DNA of 64,000 nt from Euryodendron excelsum (taxonomy: Eukaryota > Streptophyta > Magnoliopsida > Ericales > Pentaphylacaceae): contig CM065383.1 of the NCBI GenBank assembly GCA_033060915.1, positions 16,007,001 to 16,071,000 of the forward strand. The letters run 5' to 3'. The translations under genes and the position numbers were made by a program. Position 1 is the first letter of the stretch; every line of letters begins with the position of its first letter. This document shows, piece after piece, positions 13,031 through 26,700 of this stretch. A model generated the notes under the pieces. That model was given only the letters and a program-made list of their open reading frames with translations, was not told the origin of the DNA and did not search any database.

Positions 13031-13118
13031 ATGGCAACAGTTGCTCCCACTTCTACATGGATCCCTGAAGATGACCTCTTGTTGAAGAACGCTATCGAGG
13101 TACACAAAATTCAATTTC

Positions 13119-13161
<43 letters not shown>

Positions 13162-14643
13162 GCACACACACACGCACACACACACACTTACGATTCGATT
13201 CTTCAATTCACACAGTAATACATTTGCAATTGTTATGCTCTGGCCAAAAGTTGCTGATCTCTTTTGCTATTCGTTTCGAATTTATGAATGATTTAGTGGA
13301 ATCCCCAAATTAGCACAGAGTTTACGACCTCTAGCTCAGAGTCAACAAGTTTATTTCCTTTAACAAACACAAAGACCCGTGGCTTGTGTTTTGGATGATT
13401 GGTTGATGAAATGATATATAGATGGTACATCACTAGATTTAATTTGGTGAATAACAATTTGAAAGGAATTATGCAGTTTCTTTTCAGGGGCATCAATGAT
13501 CTTTATAAACCTATCTATCTATCTATCTATCATGAACCTAATAAACTGGCAGCCTTGCAAGCCTCTGTGCATTCGAGATTTCTGTATGTGGTAGATTAGA
13601 ATACGATTACATATATGTATAAATGTATTAATTTATTTTATTTCCTCCTGGTGAGGGTTATATTATCTATTTTTGCAAGGATGACTTATTTTTTTACTAA
13701 GCTTGAGGAGTAGCTTTCCAGTTTACTACCTCCAATTTGGTTAGTAAAGCATAATGCATGGCAAGCCTAGAAAGGTGCAAATTTCTTCCCAAAGGGAAAA
13801 TTTCTGTGACAAAACATCAGATGGGTTATACAAATGGAAAGTCCCAGCAAAATTCCCTTGCACCTAAGAAGCACGGACATGGATATGCGACATTGACAAC
13901 GACAAGATACAAACACCTCGACACTACAATTTTCAAAATATGCAAGATACCACACAGCTGGAATGCAGGGAAAATATGTATATTTATATATATGAATATT
14001 TTAATTAAAGATAATGAAAAATTACAAAATAACCCTAAATATAATAATGAACCACATATTCCATAACTTAAATAATATCAAATTAGGTATAAATCCACAT
14101 TGTTTTTATTTTTACATTGGATTCTAAGTTTTTTTTTCAAACTTACAATGTGTTTCATTTGTGCTTAACCAATGGACATGTGTATCTCTGACATGTGTCA
14201 CAAAGGTGTTCGACAAGTGTTGTGTTCTACACGGTATCCGCCATGGACACGGAATGTTCTTAGAAGTGTCCATCCTGCTTAGTCTTGCACCATCATCATT
14301 GTCAATTTCCTTGTTTGCTCATTAGTTATTTTCTGGAAAAATGTTACTTCCAATCTCTGTCAAAGGATGGATTAAGAGTGGAACAGAGGAGTGCATAGCT
14401 AAAAGTTCAAATCTCCTTTTTGCTGTTATCATTTTCCTCGAATTTGGCTTTCCATTTTGTTTGCTCTTTTTGGTTGTACTTTTAGTTTATGTCCTTTTTG
14501 GCATTTATTTTATTTTTTATTTTTTTTCCCTCTTCTCATTATTGTTTTTATTTCCTTGTTTAATTAGCTATAGTATTTTTTTTTTTTTTTTTTTTTTGGT
14601 GGGGTTGGGGGGGGGGGGGTGATGGTGGTGTTTAGCGGTTTAT

Positions 14644-14695
<52 letters not shown>

Positions 14696-17600
14696 AATGC
14701 CTGAGGCTTTCTTTGGTACTCGGAAGAAAAGAAATCATAGAGGATTTCATTTTGGTTGTGTAGAAAACAGTGAGAAAAACAAAATATGTAGGGAGAAAAG
14801 AAAAAAGTTATTCTAACTTGAAAGAAGCCCCATATTCCTTATGAAGCAGCAAACGAATATGAAAAAACTTGTGACTAAAGATATTAATTTTTTTGTTAAG
14901 TGGATTTTTTAGTCCTTTCTTTTTCTTTCCTTTTCCCTTCTTATTTCCAAAACCAAACTAAGCCTCAATGTTTTGCAACTTGTCCAAAAGTTTTCCTGGA
15001 CCTTTTGGTTTTGATTTCTTGTAATGAATAACTATTTGCTTGTTTTTTTTTTTTTTGGGTGATTCTTTAATGCTTTGTGTTAAATAATGCCTTACGTGTA
15101 TTGATTTTTTCAATCTCTTTTGGCAGGCAGGTGCTTCTTTGGAAGCACTTGCTAAAGGGGCAGTGCAATTTTCTCGCAGATTCACCTTTCAAGAACTGCA
15201 AGATCGCTGGCATTCTTTGCTTTATGATTCAGATATTTCAGCTCAGGCTTCTACTCGCATGGGTGAGCTTGAAGGTTCTTCTTCCAATCTCTCATCAAAG
15301 CTGCATAGAACGGACAAAGCTAAAGAAAGTAAAATGGTTCATGAAAAGAGAAAAGTTGGAAGCATCCGTAAACAATACTATGCTATGCGAAAGAGAATTC
15401 GAAGTGAAATTTTTAGCTCTGCTGATATAGGTTTTCTTACTGAACCCAATCTTCATAACTGTACTGGAAATGGTGGTCATTTTCACGAGCAGGTAACACT
15501 TAATGATGAGCCTTCAGTTGGCAACTCTGTGCTTGGAGATTGTATGCCAAATCATTTTGGGCTTCAAGAAACAGATTTTGATATCCTACGGCATGCTTTC
15601 CCACAGACAATGACGGATATAACTGCCACTAACGCTGTTCCTAATATTGGTGATGCATTTCATTCTGAAGTCCCAGACTCACTTGCAGATAATCATATAG
15701 GCACAGTTGCAAGGAACAATTGCTTGGATGGATTGCCTGAAGATATTTCCCCCTTGTCAGTCCAAGATTCACTAAGAAATGATGGAACAGAATCTTTTCA
15801 GCAGAGTGATAAATGCAAAGGTATTCCTGATAGTCTTGAAGATAATTCAGTAGACCTTGGGAAATGCTCAGGTGTTGAGGAAATGGAAACATCACAACCA
15901 CTTTCTGATAGAAAATTATTTGAAACTGATGATTCAGAGACAAAGCCCTTGTCTACCTTTAATTCAACGAATAATAACCTCCAAAATGTTTGCTCTGAAT
16001 ATGGAGGAAGACAGCACTTCAGTTCCCCCAATTCAGACAGCAATGCGTCATTTCATACCATGGGATTTTCACCTCCGCTGCCTAGCATGCCTCTTTGGAA
16101 GACAATGGAGGATGTCTCAGCACCTGCTATGCCGGTCAATGTGAGCCCTGAAGCTAAACAGCAGGGTGCAGAAGATGTATCAGGACTTCCTGATAATGAT
16201 AGTGAAAGAAAAATTTCATCTGGGCATGGAGTTATCAATTCAGAGCCAATGATGACAGACAAGCAAAATGGTGATGGCTTTATTAATTCAACTGCTTTGT
16301 CCGATGGTGAATTTGCAGATCTCCCAGATTCACTTTTGGACTTCTCAAATGAGAATGAGATTCTCTTCATGGATGTAGATGAGAAAGACGCAATGGATAG
16401 GTCTTGTTATGATAACACACTGCTGTTGAGTTCTCCTAAGGGGGTTGTTGAGGATGATGCTCCCAAAGTTGCACTTAGGACACTGATTGTTTCAAATACT
16501 GGCCTTGCTACGGCTGGTGGTTCATGTGCTGGGGAGTCGGAAGTTATCACTTCGCATTTACAATCTGTTTGTGGTGATCAACAAAGTGTTTCTCATTCAG
16601 GGGTCAAAATGCCATCTACATCTGTATTAAATAGCAAGTCTCTTGAACGTAGTGATGGGAATATATACTGCGTGTTGAACACTGAAGACCCAGAAATCCC
16701 ATGCAATGATGATATTTTCTTGCTTATCCATCCAGCTGCATCATTTGCTTCTTCTGCTATAACACCAATTACTCTAAATGCTATTGACCCTGTGTCCTCT
16801 GCTAATGAGAAGGTTTGTGGACAAGGATTAAATTTGATAAAGAAAGGGGAAGATCCTGCACAATCTTTTAACCCATCAATGATGGTAGGAACGTACATAT
16901 TGCCGGAAACTCGTCCAGATCATTCAGTTGTTGGGTGCATTGTCAAATCTGAGTTGCCTGATACTAGCTGTATGGCTCTGGCTCCCAGACACAGGGCCAT
17001 TGGAGACCCAACTCAATACAGATCTGCACACCAAACTCCAAACTCTGTTGTGGATTGTAAGCTGGAGAAAGATGTTAGAAAAGTTGAATTTGGGGTACTC
17101 TTATTTGATAGTTTCAATCCTCTCTTCTAAAGCAGCCTGTTCAAGGTTGTGGTCATATTAGTATCTCTCTAAAGCTTTCTGTTTGTTGCAAACAGGTGGT
17201 AGACACCCCAGGTACAATTAGGGAATTTCGATTACATGCAGAAGCAGGATTTGTTGAAATAACTCCAGAATCAGTGGTAAATCCCTCAACATCAGATCAG
17301 GAAGAACCTGACAGCGACAATAATGTCCCTTATTTTTCTGATATTGAAGCTATGGTATGTCTTGAGAGTTTTGTTCTTTAGGTCTGATTCTGATCTATGA
17401 GTTATTACTTGATTTTGCCTCCTCTGATCTTGATGTTTCTTTTCAGATACTTGAGATGGACTTAGGTTCATATGATCAGGATTTATATTTTAGTAGGCGA
17501 GGTAATTCCTTGGAGTTAGCTTTAGCTGATGAGTAGTAATTACCTTCTGTTTGTGGCTCATTTTGCATGCACTTGTTTCATATACAGTAGATTAATCTTG

Positions 17601-20600
17601 GCTGAAAGCTGTCTGGCATGGGAATTCTACAGTCTTTCTATTCTTGTGGATAGTTAGTTATTTACAATGAGATTAGTTGATTATGTACATTGGTTTAAGT
17701 CCCCAACACAAATTTTAAATGTTAACTGCACAGAGTAACTTGTATGCCATCTGAGTTGGGTTTTCATCTGGATTTCCAGTCTCAAAGTATCAACATGAAG
17801 ATTCTAAGAGGACAATTATAAGGTTGGAACAATGTGCTCGATCTTCTCTCCAAAGAGCCATGGCATCCCAAGGCGCCCTCGCAATCTTATATGGTCGACG
17901 TCTGAAGCATTTTATTAGGGAAACTGAGGTACTTACTCCAAATTGTGATTCTTTAACTATTTTCCTGGCATTCAAATAATATTGATTAATGACTGACATC
18001 ATTTTTAGCTATGGTTTAGTGAGATATTCTCTATTTTACAATTTTATAATCCTGTCCTTGAATCTTCCTGAGTCCAACCGTAAGGTGGATTAGAGGTTCA
18101 ACCTTCCAAAGAGAAGGCCATGGCTTGACTTCCATGTCAATTACTTTTTTGTACTCAGTATTCTATGTTCCATTTAAGCTGCACCAAACTGAAATAGTAG
18201 TTGGTACATTGGTTACAGAGTATTTGAAATGAACATGAAATTTCTTACTTAGTTTTTGAAATCGCACCCTTCAATGAGATTATGGAATGGATGATGAAGA
18301 AACAAACATGCTTCCAGTAAAGTAAGCCAGACTAAATTAAGGAACTTGATTCCTCAAGTTCAATATGTAGAAACTATTGTATATTATGTAGTATTTTATT
18401 CGAATAAAGAATTATTGCTGCTAGATCCTGATTCCAGAGCAAATGAACTTTTACTAGGCTAAACCTGGTACTGACCAAGCTTTCACTCAAACTATGGGCT
18501 GGATAGAGAAGTATAAGTGCATCATTAGACCAGCAGGTATAAAACCGGCGCTGCACCTGTTGCCCCTTTCATGTAATTCGTTCCATAAATGCACTGAAAT
18601 ATCTCAATAGTCCCATGGGAGTGAAGGGAATAATATGCTGTGCACATGGCTAATGAAGAGACATGGCAAACTCGCCTTTTGGAGACCTATTTCATCACCC
18701 AGCAGCTTTCATTCGTGCTGAAGGACTCCCCTTTTCATCTTTAGATGAATCGAAGGATTCATTTGTGTTTGATCACTGTGATCTTTTGCAGCTTGACCTA
18801 ACACATCTGCTGTTATTAGCTCTAACTTAGAAAGTTTGATGCCCATAATGAGAAATTTCAAGAATTTCTTGATAGGTTTGGCCCTGAAATAGATTTATAT
18901 TCATGAAGAGAACTGCAAATATCATTCTCATAAAAATAATTGCTGAGGTACTCGGTCGGCAATACATATGTTGGTGAACAATCAGTTTGGAGAAATCCAA
19001 GTTTTTCCTGATGCATGTTGGTAGGTGTATGGCACATGTCTTGCGTGCTCCGTAGAAAAATAAATGAATAAATAAAATGTTTTACACTTAGAAGCACTAA
19101 TGGTAGGCATACCATGGGCTGTAGCAAAAAGCTGCTTTGGTGTGTGGAATAGATTCCAATGGTAGGCGGGGTTTGCAGTATTGGTTATCAAATGTTCTCT
19201 TCTTTTACTACTCTTCCGCATTTTTATTTGTGTTTCACATTTACAATGAAATATATTGTAATATGTGTATGACTGTTTGACTATTGTGCTTGTTGCTGAG
19301 AAAATAATTTTGAGAAATTATTCATGATTGTTGATTTTTATGCATTTCCTTATCCATTTATTACTTGTTTACTTTCATGTTGAATATTTTGAGATAATTA
19401 AGTCAATTTACATTTTTACCAACCTTAACCGGTAAGTGTCCAACTTTATGGCGTGAGCTCAGCATCATATTGATTGGTTTGTATGTGAACTGACGCTCTA
19501 ATTCTTGAACTGAAAATGGTCATCTATCCTTTTCTCTTCTGCCAACTGCTGTCTTCTTTTTAATGGAACAATCTGTATTGGTTTTGTAGGTCACACTTGG
19601 AAGATCAACAGAGGAAAATGATGTAGATATTGATTTGGGGAAAGAAGGGCGTGCTAACAAAATATCTAGACGGCAGGTGGGATAATTAGAAAGTCCTTTT
19701 TGAGTTTGTGCTGTTTTGTTTATTATGACCTATGGAGACAGTTGCAAGAGTTATGTTTCGGTATAAATATGTGTCTTGTCAACTATGTCTTGAGCATCAA
19801 TCTATTATTGTTAACGGTTGTCGACTAGAGGCATAATGCACATGTTCTTCGTCACCTTTAATTAGCAACAGAAGTCAGACTTTGTTTTCATTGTGTTCAA
19901 ACTAGTGTCAAAGAATGCGTTATGTCAACAATGGCTTGATTGATTTGCAATGATACAGTCAAGTTTACTACTTAGCATTGTGTCTGATAGTTCAGTTGCA
20001 ATTAGTCTTAATGAGAAGAAAGTGCTAACAACTTTTTTTTTACTTAATCTACTGATCATAATGCACATATTCTTCATCACCTTTCATTAGCAACAGCAGT
20101 TAAGACTTTATTTTCATTGTGTTCAGACTAGTGTCAAAGAATGTGTAATGTCAACAATGGCTTGACTGATTTGCAATGATATGGTCAAGCCTACTACTTA
20201 TCATTGTCTTGTGTGCTGATAGTTCAGTTGCAATTAATCTTTATGAGAAGAAAGTGCTAACAACTTGTTTTTATTTATTTAAACTACTGATTTGTTATTT
20301 TATTTATAGCAACTAGATTCCACAGCAAGACGCTAAAGAAGAAATCAACAATAACAAAAGAACTTGACAATATTAGAGAAGGCCAGAAATGTTGACAAAC
20401 TGGTTTCATGTACCAAGAAATAACCGGAAAAAACTCGAAATAGATCTGTTTGGAACCAATGTAGTGGAAATACCCTTGAAATGACTAAATTTCTCAGGCA
20501 ACAATTTCAGTCCTTCGGGATTAATTTTTGAATTATCCATCTTTGCGAAGTGTTGTGATTTTATGGTCAAGGTAAAGGAAAACAGGGTTAGGCACACAAA

Positions 20601-23600
20601 TGTTAAACATCATTCTTTTCTGCTCCGTAATTTAGCTTAGCCAGACATTGAATTCACTGCTTAGGCATCCCGTTATGTTTTTGAATTAATTGGGATAATA
20701 AATATTGTTCATTCTATCTGCTTAGGCAATTATCAAGATGGAAGAAGACGGATCTTTCTTTTTGAAAAATGTTGGGAAGAGTTCAATATCAGTGAATGGC
20801 AAAGCAGTTGGTACTGGACAATTACTGGGGCTTAGTTCAAGTTGTTTGATCGAGGTATGTTACCATCCCTATTCAGTTGTTATATCTTGCTTCGCCTTAG
20901 AAGTCAAAGGTATATGTTTAGCTTCTCTAGTTGTATTGAGCAAAAGAGGTCGTGACATGGCGCAATGGCAATTCCTATCCACCCTAGCACTATGGCACGG
21001 GTTCGAGTAATGGGGAATCAGACTAAACCAAAAAATGGGGGTAAGGCTGCCCCTACTGCCTTTCCCAAACTCTGCCATACAGTGTATGAGCTTTAGGTGT
21101 ATTGAGCAAAACTAATCAACTCTTACACTTAGATATCTGTAAAAGCTTATTATTAACAGTACAGTTGAGTAGTGCTATACTAGTATATGTCTGAAAGGAC
21201 TTTACACATGGTCTGTACTCAAACTCAACTCACCCCAACAAAGCCTTGTCCCAACTATTTAGAGTCGGCTACATGAATTATGTTTCACCATTGTACTCGA
21301 TCAAGGTCCCTAATTTCAGTTAGATCATAAGTTAACACTTCTTTCTTTATTATCTCAACCTACTATGCTAATTGTAGTCTCCTAGTATATCCCTTATGAG
21401 GATAGTGTCAACCCAAGGTCTATTCAGATGGTCTGGAATGGCACCAAATTTTAGATATTTCCATCTACCTTAGTTTCTCATCCCAATGACAACTCCAGTG
21501 TAGTTAGATATTTCCTTCTAATGGCATGAGTGATAGCGCTTCTAACCAACTTAAGCTTGCTAAATAACATTAAGCATTATATCCCGTAAGAGCAGCATTG
21601 TCTCATAAAGTGAAAATTTAGGTTTTTTTAACTTTCTGTGGCATTTTGAAAATAAAATCAGATTATATGAGTCACAGAAGTATGGAACCACTCCACCGTG
21701 TTGCAATTCTTAGAATCACCAGATGAATTTTATCTAACATAATGCTTCACGTAGAAGATACAAGTATTTCTCCACAGTTTCAGCCATTTAAATCTCAAGT
21801 ACTTCTAAAACAAGCCATAAGATCCTCAAGAAAAATAAATTAATTTAAAGAAGGAACAAATATTGAAAATTGGTTAATTTCATGGTCCCAGTTGTGAATT
21901 TTCACAATCATGTCTTAAATCAATTCATATCTTTTTCTTGTCCTCAATACGTTAGGCTTCTTTGGAAGTCTATTGGTACCATGCAAGTGTTTCACTATCA
22001 TAGGGACCAAGTTTCATAATTTCTTGTAGTTTTGAAGCTCTCTTTGGATTGTGTGATGTTATTCTAGTTTTATGTGAGATTCATGTGGGAACCAAGGTGT
22101 GATCTCTCGATTCCTCTACGTCTTCACTTCTTTCCTAATGTTTTGCACTTTTGAGCCTTAAAGCCTAAAAATTGATTTAATGGTTTTTTTACTCTTTAAA
22201 GTCCCTCTAGGCAAACCTGTTCATCTCTACTTCAATCCTAAACTATAGCGCACAAAAGAAACCAAAAATTCTGCAAAACTACCATTTATTGCTACCATTC
22301 ACAATGCGCAGAACAACAGCTTGAAAGTTGTCTTTTCTTGTTTTATTAGCAAAAACTGCAACCTTTATTGCTCACTACCAACCCTTTCAACTCAATAGCT
22401 TTGTCTGGCATTAGCTACTAAACAAAAATAAACAATACAATCAGCCATAAGAAGTACTCTTTGACTGCTGACCACCATCAAGTTTTGGCATCAAGACCAT
22501 GGGAGAATGTTCTTCGCACTTGGTCCTACGTCAACATATGTTACAATTTTGTAAACATTGTCATGACTTTGTGATTTAGGCTCTGATTGGTTCTCAGATA
22601 TGGTTTGGGAAAGGGAAAAGTAAAAGAAATATCTTATTTCCTCCACATTTTCCGCTGGTAATATAAAATTTTACTAAAATTTAAAAATTCTCAGGAATAG
22701 GTGAAAATCAAGAAAGAAAAGGATATATAAATCTAATATTAAGTATTTCTGTCCTATTCTTCCGTATTTTCTTTCCCTTCTGTTTTGCACAGTAATCAAG
22801 CCTGACAACTATTTGTTTTAGGCATTGTTGGTGCTCAAGCAGTAGGGAAAGGGAAAAGGAAAAGGAAAGGAAAATGAATGGGTAATCCATTTCCTATTGT
22901 ATTTTCTATCCTACTTAAGTGAACATTAAACTAATGAGTTTCTGAGGAATAGTAAGTAAGAAGAAAAGGAAGTATTGTAACATTTCCTTTTCCTTTCCCT
23001 CCCTGAATCTGTGAACCAAACGAAATGTGAAAGATCATTCTCAGATTTTCAGCTTCCTGTAGATTGATTAGTGAAAGAAATGTAGGAAGGACCTATTGAA
23101 TTGCACTGACTACTAACTTTATCTAAACCTTCAGCCCTTAAGCTCATCTCCATTGCTCTAAAATATTCCTTAGTATGACTTGAATGAAGAATTTGGTTTT
23201 GATTACGCTGATGAAGAGAATTTTCTGAATAGAAATTGTTCGATCATTGGAATTGATGTTTATTCTCTCACCTATAGTACAATTTGGCAACGCTAAGTGC
23301 TAAGCCCTCAACTGAATGTGAATGCTGCTGGAATAGGCATTAAACAGTCTCGATCATAATGCCTTATATCAGATGGTACAAAAGAGAAATGTGATGAAAT
23401 TCATTACTGTCAGTCCTTCAAATACTACAGTCATCAATGTTAATATTGCATATACAGTTACAAAATCATGATATGAAATCATGAAAAATATAATTATAGG
23501 TTCTCACATTAACACGTATGGGACAGAAAATTTGGTAATTTTACTTTATTTATTGTTGTTATTTGGAGCTTCTTGTGTCACTTTTGTATTATAACATTTT

Positions 23601-23772
23601 ACACATTCGCATTGGAACTAATATATGAAAAGTGGTGATTGTGTAGATAAGGGGAATGAGTTTCGTGTTTGAAATGAACCACAAACATGTCAGGCGCTAC
23701 TTAGACAACATTGCCAAGAAAAGCCAAGGACAGAGAACCAATTTCGAATGGTCACCTGAGGGGGAGCCCTGA
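13031..23772 (+). CDS. Microspherule protein 1-like FHA-domain protein (INO80-complex type)
   Basis: Eight exons join in frame to 913 residues: 13031-13099, 15127-17094, 17196-17354, 17447-17501, 17780-17928, 19590-19676, 20726-20854 and 23647-23772. All introns are GT-AG. The N-terminus (WIPEDDLLLKNAIE, then AGASLEALAKGAVQFSRRF and LQDRWHSLLYD) is the SANT-like MCRS_N domain. Residues about 95-680 are a long acidic, Ser-rich, probably disordered stretch containing repeated D-S-L phrases (PDSLADN, PDSLEDN, PDSLLDF). FSDIEAMILEMDL (about 725-737) and a helical segment (KRTIIRLEQCARSSLQRAMA) follow. The C-terminus is an FHA domain (about 800-895: LGRSTEENDVDIDL, KISRRQ, NVGKSSISVNGK). By homology to human MCRS1 and Arabidopsis EMB1967-type proteins it is a nuclear chromatin-remodelling (INO80) subunit. 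The large second exon is intact despite about 7.9 kb of repeat-filled introns. The exon 2 donor (GGG/GTACTC) is the least certain junction, but it restores frame to exon 3. Confidence 0.9.
13119..13189. repeat. Compound (CT)n(CA)n microsatellite in intron 1
   Basis: About 11 CT units are followed at once by about 24 CA units with two CG interruptions, only 20 bp into intron 1 of the FHA gene. A (CTAT)n tract at 13511-13530 lies further on in the same intron. Confidence 0.95.
13864..14282. mobile_element. hAT-type MITE in intron 1 of the FHA gene
   Basis: The left end CTAAGAAGCACGGACA and the reverse complement of the right end, CTAAGCAGGATGGACA, form an imperfect terminal inverted repeat. 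Directly outside lie CCTTGCAC (13856-13863) and TCTTGCAC (14283-14290), an 8-bp target duplication differing by one C/T change. A 419-bp noncoding element with short inverted ends and an 8-bp TSD fits a nonautonomous hAT transposon. Confidence 0.75.
14576..14692. repeat. Poly-T, poly-G and (GA)n cluster in intron 1
   Basis: A 22-bp T run passes into a G-rich run (14598-14619), and after a short gap into about 24 GA units (14645-14692). All three lie within 120 bp. Length polymorphism is likely. Confidence 0.95.
19832..20291. repeat. Tandem duplication (about 225-235 bp) in intron 6 of the FHA gene
   Basis: 19832-20056 and 20057-20291 are two adjacent copies starting CATAATGCACAT. Both contain GTGTCAAAGAATG, GTCAACAATGGCTTGA and GAGAAGAAAGTGCTAACAAC. 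Differences are mostly transitions plus a few short indels. No ORF and no element ends were seen, so this looks like a simple local duplication. Confidence 0.85.
20946..21097 (+). mobile_element. tRNA-derived SINE in intron 7 of the FHA gene
   Basis: A 152-bp insertion is flanked by perfect 14-bp direct repeats TGTATTGAGCAAAA (20932-20945 and 21098-21111). Near its 5' end is an A-box-like ATGGCGCAATGG, and about 40 bp later a B-box-like GGGTTCGAGTAATG, as in an RNA polymerase III promoter. The 3' part (GTAAGGCTGCC ... CCCAAACTCTGCC ... GAGCTTTAGG) resembles the body and tail of Au-type plant SINEs. The perfect TSD points to a relatively young or well-preserved insertion. Confidence 0.85.
21215..21500 (-). 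mobile_element. Probable non-LTR retroelement 3' tail (reverse orientation)
   Basis: The stretch starting CAACAAAGCCTTGTCCCAAC and continuing AGTCGGCTACATGAAT resembles the reverse complement of the conserved 3' tail of a common plant LINE/SINE group (RTE-type). Recognition rests on these phrases alone; no TSD or coding remnant was found. It lies 100 bp beyond the SINE in the same intron. Confidence 0.45.
22581..23022. mobile_element. MITE-like element with long inverted ends in intron 7
   Basis: The left end GGTTCTCAGATATGGTTTGG passes into GAAAGGGAAAAG. The reverse complement of the right end, GGTTCACAGATTCAGGGAGG, passes into GAAAGGAAAAG. That is an inverted match over about 35 bp. The interior is AT-rich with purine blocks and no ORF. 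A target duplication could not be fixed. Confidence 0.55.
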
Positions 23773-26700
23773 GTAAAGGAATGCTTTGAACAGGTGCCGT
23801 CTGTTTTCCAGTTTGTTTGGATAAATTAATCAATCTTTGTATAAGCCTACCCTACTTACAGGAGCATCTTTTTGTGTCCAATGACAGAATGTATAGTCAT
23901 TTCATGCTTGTGCATATGAATAGTTGAGTATTCATACCCTGGAGAGCACCATGGACATCTGCCATCTGTTGATTGAATGCAATGCCTTACTTCTAACTAA
24001 TTTTGGATGAGATAATATCCTCTGGGAGACGGTGCAGTAAGAATGGACATTCTGCTTGCCTGGCTGCACTCAGGGCATATATGCCCCATAGAGCTTGAAA
24101 GTGGACTTTTGAGATACATATCATTTGAATTCTGCAGATATGGTGGCCATCAATGTTTAGGCTGGGGAAATGAGATGGCTAAGATTGTCACTTGCATGCT
24201 TATGGTAAAGATCACTCAGATTGCAAACACTCCCAGTCCATGTCACGCAGTGAACACCTGCCCACCTGTCCGTGTCAAAACCTCAAACCTCTTCTGATGT
24301 AGAGGGTGTGTGACATTGTCAGACCGCTAGGTCCTTTCTACCGCCTTCACGAAGGATGTCCAGGTTGGCATCCAAACTGATTGGTCTTCGCAAATAGTCT
24401 AGTCTCTCTGTTTAAACTTGGATAGGTGTGTCTGGAATTTGGATATTTAATTTGCACAAGGCATTCTATCACTTTTTGTTACTGATGCTTACTTTAGAGT
24501 GTAATCGTGGGATTCCTCCTGATTTTGCTTATTGGTGCCTTTCTTGGCAACCAAGTTCATTTCCATGGTCCAGTATGTCAATTTTCAATAATTAGTCATC
24601 CCACCTGAAAGCTGAAAATATTAATATTCTACCAGAGAGTTTACATTTCTATATTATGGGCACCCAAATTCAATGTTCCCATTGATTTGTTTAAAAGTAC
24701 AATAGAGAATTGCTGCTTCCTGGAGAACCCTTTCCTATGAAGATGTTTGCTCTTGAATGAAGGTTTGCTTAATAATATAAATAAACAAAGATTTAGCGTA
24801 GAGCGCATGCCATAAAGGCAAGACATTACTTACGACCTTTAGTTTTCTGTAATTAATTGCCTGGTTGCCTTTGTTTGCTTCATGTTTCTCACTTTTCTCA
24901 GAAACAATCGGCAAGAGAACTATGCAGCATGGGTTGAACACTCATGACAGCGGTTGGCTGGTTGGTTATCTACAGCAACTGGTCAGTTTTCCTTATTTTT
25001 TTTTCAAATGTAGAAGGTTCAAACACACAAAAACGTCGTGAAATCAATCATATTTTACCAGCCTTCTATCATACTGTGTTTGGTTTGGTGATCACCTTAT
25101 AGCACGTTGGGGCGATTGTTAATTATCATGACTACCTCAATTGAGTTTGGCCATCTTGAGCTGCCTTTTGTTGTGGTCTACACTATAATTGTCAGGAGTT
25201 GTGCACTTCATGAACACATCTTAAATTTCTCTCCAAATTCATCAGTAGTTTGCCACTGCTCCGGTTACAGATTTGAAGACAGTTTGTGTATCAAATTTGA
25301 ACAGAAAACATTGTATAGCTAGGATAGCATTGCAGAAACACAGCATGACACTTCATTTGATGGCGTGGAAGCCATGCTTCAGATTTGGAATTGGGAATTA
25401 TCTTAGTTTATATTTTGAAAATAAGATGGTTTTCTATTTCATTTTCTAGGTGCAGATTCGGTGGTGCCAAACATACTTCGTGTAAAATTAATGAAGTACA
25501 AAGATGTTTCTCATTAGACTCCTAGTTAATGGCAGTGCCTTCTATCAATGCTGGTTTAATCCCTAAATTTCTTTTAGTAATCAGTCTAATAGTAACAATA
25601 TGTACTTGGAAGGTACTTTTCACCGTAAAAATAAAAAAATTTGTAATTTTCTCTTAAATTTGCTATATGACTGTGAATTGACTGTGGGTTTATGCAAATA
25701 CCTTTGTATCTATAATGCTTCAGTTTAAATGGTATGGATTTTAACATTTTCGGCTTTCCGGGTTGGATCAAGTGTAAGTTTCTGTTCTGAAATGGCATTG
25801 TGAGATCACGAAATGCTAACCATTCGCCGTTGTGGTGTACACGGTTTTTCTTGCGTGCAGAGAGACTGTTGGGGATGCAAAATCCCAAGAATATAACGAG
25901 TGTATGTGCAAAGATATAAGAGATATATCTTTGGATGTATAATTATATATGTATATGTTTACACACACATCCCCAGGCAAAAACCCAGGAAGATTGATCG
26001 TTCAACCAAACCAAAAAGGAAATCTAGATTTTACAGAGGCTCTGTAGAAATTGGAAGTTGGTTAGCAATGACAGATCATAGATGGGCATAACTCAACCAC
26101 CAACTTTTACAGCATGGGCACCAGATGGATGATTAAAACTACAGTCACACAGAAACCCGTATCTGATTCCAAAAGCCAAAAACTAGGTGGTGTTCTTATC
26201 GGGCATGGGACAGTGATCAGCTGAATTTCAGAAATTTGGTGCAGTTTTTTTAAATGCAGACACATGCCATTGCATGTACTCAATTGGTATTATTCATATC
26301 TATCATGCCTTGCGGGGACCTACTGTTGGTACCGAGATGCACCATTAGAAGATGAGATGAGATGAGATTCCCAGTTCAAAATGAAATAAAGACGGAATTT
26401 TTTTACAGGTGGTGAATGTGCTTCAATTCAACCACCACAAAGGAGATGAGGAATTGTGGGAGAAAAAAAATAGGATTAGAAAATGAGTACATATGTAACA
26501 TAGTTCATGGATGTTAAAAATCACAGTCAGTCGTATCCACAGTCTCAAATTAGATTTACATTTCAAAACAAGCAATTATTTGATGACATACTCTTATTAT
26601 TATATTTGCATCATGCACGCTAAATATTAAATTTATTGGAGATTGCAAAAGCTTTAATCATTCTAATTAGATTTATACACAGAGTTTTCTGTTTTTTTTT

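Noticed and set aside
24043..24297. 84-codon + strand ORF downstream of the FHA gene
   Set aside because: No motif and no start context; lies in probable 3' flanking DNA.
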